In this document: positions 32,826 to 33,661 of the stretch, piece by piece
Position numbering within the stretch: position 1 is the first letter of the stretch
How the letters are laid out: every line of letters starts with the position of its first letter
Source: Roseobacter sp.
GTDB taxonomy: Bacteria > Pseudomonadota > Alphaproteobacteria > Rhodobacterales > Rhodobacteraceae
Assembly: GCA_024636495.1 (NCBI GenBank)
Contig: JAGXGZ010000095.1
Location: 1 to 33,661 of the forward strand
Reading direction: 5' to 3'
DNA: 33,661 nt
Notes under the pieces: generated by a model
Databases searched by the model: none
Told to the model about the DNA's origin: nothing
Seen by the model: the letters and a program-made list of their open reading frames with translations, nothing else
Made by a program: the position numbers and the translations under genes

Positions 32826-33293
32826 CTAATTGATTGGCAGCCCTGGCCGTCCAGATGCGCAAGCGTGGCTAAGGCGCTGAAATATGTCGGACCCATTTGC
32901 CCCGTACCGGTGATTGCAGTCCAGGCACTTCAAGATATACGTGACTTGATTGTGGTCGTTCCCAGGAAGGTTGGTCCTCTCCAACACCTTCTGCTGATTG
33001 TGATTGATATAACCAGGCTGCGTGGTCTTGGCCTTGGGCTCCGAGCGCGTCTCGCGTGCTATGCGCTGCGGTTTTACCGCTGGCCAAGATGCTCCCAGGA
33101 TCCAGCCTTCAACCATTCCGGTTGCTGCAATTGGACCGGGCTCAGGTGCCGCCAGAGCGCCACCAAGCTCACCACGCTGATCTGCCTCCTGCAGCCACCG
33201 AGCAATCGTATAGGCATCATGCTGGTCAGCAGTACGGCCCTGTTTGTCATAGGTCCCGTTCCATAGTCGCGGATAGGCCTCGGCGATTACGGA
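32826..33293 (-). pseudogene. Truncated gene with C-terminal zinc-ribbon
   Basis: The minus-strand frame is open from a TAA at 33294 to TAG 32826. It begins VIAEAYPRLWNGTYDKQGRT and DQHDAYTIARWLQEAD, then MVEGWILGASW, resembling the C-terminal part of predicted RNase H-like (DUF429-type) proteins. It then continues into GYINHNQQKVLERTNLPGND and LKCLDCNHRYGANGSDIFQ, ending GRPGLPIN, a conserved zinc-ribbon module. The second Cys pair is damaged (SHAC where CPxC is expected). No start codon or N-terminal half is present upstream, so the gene looks decapitated; a shorter product from the ATG 33116 is possible. Confidence 0.5.
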
Positions 33294-33421
33294 TTACCCC
33301 AAAGATCAACTGAACTATCCGAATGTGCTTTTTCGCTTGGCCGGAGACGCATGTATAAACCAAGAAATTGTGCCCCCCCCAGGGACTTGAAGCCACACAA
33401 ATTAACGACTTGGAGCAGTAA

Positions 33422-33661
33422 ATGGAAAAAACTTGGTACGCGAACGGTGAGAAGCCATCAGGCTTGACAGAATCTCAGATCCTTCGTGTTGAGAGCGATC
33501 AGTCCGCAACTTACATAGTTTCTGCTGATATCGAGTTTATTGACATTTGTTTGGATCTTGATCGGGTCATTTCTGGCGACCGCGAAGGCAATGATCTCGT
33601 TCTTAAGCTTACAAATGGTGAAACCATTCGCCTGACCGGATACTTCCAGCATGCCGGCGAT
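33422..33661 (+). CDS. Start of a BapA-type adhesin (partial, runs off the window)
   Basis: ATG 33422 with GGAG eight bases upstream; 80 codons are visible and the frame is open at the window edge. The sequence IEFIDICLDLDRVISGDREG then NDLVLKLTNGETIRLTGYF matches the prefix domain of very large BapA-like surface adhesins (hydrophobic residue, RxGNDLxLxLxNGExIxIxxFF pattern). Such proteins are exported by type I secretion and promote biofilm. The N-terminus has no classical signal peptide, as expected. The rest of the gene lies outside the window. Confidence 0.65.
   Translation, partial: MEKTWYANGEKPSGLTESQILRVESDQSATYIVSADIEFIDICLDLDRVISGDREGNDLVLKLTNGETIRLTGYFQHAGD

Noticed and set aside
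32650..32862. 70-codon minus-strand frame between the zinc-ribbon gene and the phosphoesterase
   Set aside because: It overlaps the zinc-ribbon gene's end, has no motif and looks like a chance frame, though broken coding DNA cannot be excluded.
1..33661. CRISPR array, tRNA or rRNA genes
   Set aside because: No regularly spaced repeats with spacers and no cloverleaf or rRNA-like sequence were seen by eye.

Overview
The window looks like a piece of a marine Rhodobacteraceae (roseobacter-type, Alphaproteobacteria) genome. I infer this from codon and GC style, from the mix of POPT/Fe-type ABC importers, CHAD and CYTH proteins, a PhoA with a canonical Pho box, and the heavy load of broken IS elements; no rRNA or tRNA is present to confirm it. 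Unless stated otherwise, protein family calls come from recognising motifs by eye, without a database search.

Layout. 1-1.9 kb: a secreted ClpP/SppA-fold protein. 1.9-5.9 kb: an iron/phosphonate-type ABC importer whose ATPase gene (+) converges on the binding protein-permease operon (-), the two stop codons overlapping; a small, probably frameshifted gene is translationally coupled upstream. 6.0-7.2 kb: a graveyard of Tn3, IS1182 and IS630 transposase remnants. 7.4-12.3 kb: an intact five-gene operon (binding protein, terminator hairpin, two permeases, ATPase, PHP-domain phosphoesterase), each junction after the hairpin being a 4-bp ATGA overlap.

12.3-17.2 kb is the most interesting part. 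It holds small hypothetical genes, a ribbon-helix-helix protein preceded by two perfect palindromes, a 39-residue Lys/Ala peptide, a helix-hairpin-helix protein with a histone-H1-like Lys tail, and a tight CHAD - orphan ParA - CYTH operon. CHAD proteins bind polyphosphate, CYTH enzymes act on inorganic or organic triphosphate, and ParA ATPases position cargo on the nucleoid. I propose a polyphosphate-granule positioning/segregation system. It is followed by a secreted alkaline phosphatase (17.5-19.0 kb) with four Pho-box repeats in 11-bp register, then a CPFC-motif protein and a MacB/LolCDE-like ABC pair with a His/Asp-rich loop, possibly metal-related. Phosphorus handling therefore seems to be a theme from about 7.4 to 19 kb.

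21.7-24.7 kb (- strand): M20D amidohydrolase, metallo-beta-lactamase-fold hydrolase and a cupin with a frameshifted C-terminus. 24.7-33.3 kb is a mobile-element sink: two 148-bp gapless repeats with inverted repeats inside (MITE-like), a dead IS110, IS5 fragments, a stand-alone IS1595-like zinc-ribbon protein, a decayed Tn7-like transposon (TnsA fused in frame to the C-terminal half of TnsC/TniB, no TnsB, and TniQ with an amber stop) with repeated end motifs, an IS66 fragment that truncates a metallophosphoesterase gene, and a truncated zinc-ribbon gene. The window ends in the first 80 codons of a likely BapA-type adhesin.
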